Assembly: GCF_004364315.1 (NCBI RefSeq)
Contig: NZ_SOBR01000001.1
Coordinates: 310,001-374,000 of the forward strand
DNA: 64,000 bases
Reading direction: 5' to 3'
From: Chromohalobacter marismortui
Lineage (GTDB): Bacteria; Pseudomonadota; Gammaproteobacteria; Pseudomonadales; Halomonadaceae
Numbering within the stretch: position 1 is the first letter of the stretch; each line of letters opens with the position of its first letter. The notes below the pieces were generated by a model. The model saw only the letters and a program-made list of their open reading frames with translations. It ran no database searches and was not told the DNA's origin. The translations under genes and the position numbers were made by a program. Below are positions 62,638 through 64,000 of this stretch, piece by piece.

Positions 62638-64000
62638 TCAGAAGCGCAGCGTCACACCGCCTTCCACGTAGCGATCCCGGGTGTTGTAGCCGTCGACCCG
62701 TTGGTATTGCTTGTCGAAGGCGTTCTCGACCTTGGCCGAGAGCTCGATCATCGACGTGACCTGCCAGGCAGTGCGCAGATCGACCACGCCGTAGCCGGCG
62801 ACAGTGGTGTTGCCATAAGTGACGAAATCGGTATCGCGACGATCACCCGCCGCGCGCAGAGTCGCGCCGAACGACCAGTCGGCCAAGGCGTAGTCGGCAT
62901 CCAGGCGGCCGAAGGTCCGGGCACGGCGAAGCAGGCGTTCGCCGGTCTGGCGGTTTTCTGGGTTCTGGTGCGTGAGGCTGGCGCGGAGCGTCAGGCCGCC
63001 ACTCTGCCAGCCGCCGCTGAGTTCCACCCCGCGAATGCGCGCTTCGTCGACGTTGTAGGGGATATACGTAACGGGGGCGTAACTGATCAGGTCGTCGATA
63101 CGGTTATCGAAAACGGTGACACGTCCTTGCCAGCCACCACGCTCGTAGGCCCAGAACGCTTCGAGATTCTCGGCGGTTTCCGCCTCGAGGCTTGGGTTGG
63201 TGCCATAAGGGCCATAGAGATCGATCAGGTTGGGCGCCTTGTAGGCCGTGGCGATGCTGGCGCCGAGTCGTTGGTACGGCGTGAGCTGATAGGCGTAGCC
63301 GAGGCTGCCGGTGGTCTCGTCGCCGAACAGGGAGTCGTCGTCATAGCGCAATGCGACGCTCATTTCATGGGCGCCGTAAGTACGCCGCATCATGGCGTAG
63401 ATACCGACGTTCTCGCGACTGTCGCGGGCATAGCTGGCGCCAGCGCGGTTGTTGAAGTCGACGCTGTCTTGGCGATAATCGATGCCCAGCACGTCCACGC
63501 CGTTGTCGCGGGTGAAACGATGTTGCAGGCCGACCTCGTCACGGTGGCTCTCGATCAGGCTCTGACGTTCCCCCGCGCGGCGTTCTTCACGCTGTTCGTC
63601 GAAATGGCCGGCGGTGACCAGCATTTGCCAGTCCGACTGGAGCTGAACAGCGAGCTGGCCGCCGAAGGACTGCAGGTAGCCTTTGGTGACACAGTCCTGA
63701 GAGGCGGGGAACCCGCAATTATCGTATTCGCCCTCGAAGTTCTGGCGCAGGGCGTTGACGCTCACCTCGACGTCGTCGGTGACACGATGCGACAGCCCCA
63801 GTTGCGCGCCTGCGCGCTCGAAGCCGTCGCGTTCGCCGCTTTCATCCGCCTGCGTGGCATTGAAGCCGTCGCCATCGCGGTGAAAGAGCGAGGCGTTCAA
63901 CCGGGTGTCGTCATCGCCGGTGGCGATCCAGGCACTTTCGTGGTGCGTATCGTTGCTGCCCGTGCTCGCCTTGAGCCCACCTTGCGTACCGGTGGCTGCG
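62638..64000 (-). CDS. btuB: TonB-dependent outer-membrane receptor BtuB, C-terminal part, truncated by window
   Basis: About 454 residues of the beta-barrel are visible and the frame is open to the window edge. Features shared with BtuB include SIATAYKAPNLIDLYGPYG, EARIRGVELSGGW, LLRRARTFG, and a terminal strand ending in VTLRF with C-terminal Phe, needed for outer-membrane insertion. BtuB imports vitamin B12 with TonB energy; btuF and cobO about 10 kb away support the substrate. The plug domain, TonB box and any upstream B12 riboswitch are beyond base 64000. A cysteine pair (DNCGFPASQDC) sits in an extracellular loop. Confidence 0.85.
   Translation of the reverse strand, partial: AATGTQGGLKASTGSNDTHHESAWIATGDDDTRLNASLFHRDGDGFNATQADESGERDGFERAGAQLGLSHRVTDDVEVSVNALRQNFEGEYDNCGFPASQDCVTKGYLQSFGGQLAVQLQSDWQMLVTAGHFDEQREERRAGERQSLIESHRDEVGLQHRFTRDNGVDVLGIDYRQDSVDFNNRAGASYARDSRENVGIYAMMRRTYGAHEMSVALRYDDDSLFGDETTGSLGYAYQLTPYQRLGASIATAYKAPNLIDLYGPYGTNPSLEAETAENLEAFWAYERGGWQGRVTVFDNRIDDLISYAPVTYIPYNVDEARIRGVELSGGWQSGGLTLRASLTHQNPENRQTGERLLRRARTFGRLDADYALADWSFGATLRAAGDRRDTDFVTYGNTTVAGYGVVDLRTAWQVTSMIELSAKVENAFDKQYQRVDGYNTRDRYVEGGVTLRF

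Overview
This is a GC-rich, gene-dense stretch of a gammaproteobacterial chromosome. Gene content and order (ffs-dnaX-ybaB-recR, rnd-ycgL-ycgN, pstSCAB, fadD-hrpA, Pseudomonas-like HsbR/HsbA and a PA3286-like FabH homologue) point to the Pseudomonas/Halomonadaceae side of the class. A Chromohalobacter or Halomonas relative is my best guess. I ran no search, so the taxonomy and all family names rest on motif recognition. No tRNA, rRNA, CRISPR array, prophage or intact insertion sequence was seen. Both ends of the window cut a gene: an MscS-type channel on the left and btuB on the right.

Layout. 1-8.4 kb: end of a mechanosensitive channel, tlyA, then a tricarboxylate-uptake locus. In that locus tctCBA is divergent from an IclR-like regulator, a TctD/TctE two-component pair and a periplasmic binding protein; the last four genes are joined by successive 4-bp overlaps. 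8.5-11.8 kb: a two-gene cassette of an ATP-grasp ligase and a 672-aa protein that carries what I read as a papain-like Gln/Cys/His/Asn site. This is the least described system in the window. 11.9-17.2 kb: 4.5S RNA, dnaX, ybaB, recR, rnd, ycgL and ycgN. 17.3-21.8 kb: oligopeptidase B, a small membrane protein and a membrane-anchored VWA protein. 22-31.6 kb: fadD, hrpA, a FabH-like synthase, mlaA and an HsbR/HsbA phosphatase/STAS pair. 31.6-34.8 kb: a chemoreceptor and a Bcr/CflA exporter.

34.8-39.4 kb holds a Pho-box-driven pstSCAB operon. 39.5-41.4 kb holds a DksA-like zinc-finger gene overlapping a decayed MFS transporter, then cfa. 41.7-47.2 kb is an arsenic-resistance island: arsJ, a GAPDH paralogue, two ArsR types, a thioredoxin-type arsC, arsH and arsB. 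It covers arsenite export and arsenate handling both by reduction and by the arseno-phosphoglycerate route. 47.3-51.1 kb: KtrAB potassium uptake and a sodium-coupled symporter. 51.2-55.7 kb: a SIMPL protein, btuF, cobO, an orphan ParA and an MpaB-like oxygenase. 55.9-59.9 kb: a FAN1-type VRR nuclease translationally coupled to an XPD/DinG-like helicase with an N-terminal RecB-like nuclease domain. 60-64 kb: a CaCA exchanger with an altered first alpha repeat, a LexA-controlled radical SAM protein of the PA0069 type, a small winged-helix protein and the 3' part of btuB.

A repeat of about 114-125 bp with perfect 8-bp terminal inverted repeats (TTACAAAA) occurs twice, in opposite orientation, 38 kb apart. 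One copy is just upstream of fadD and the other just upstream of the CaCA exchanger gene. I do not recognise it as a named family.
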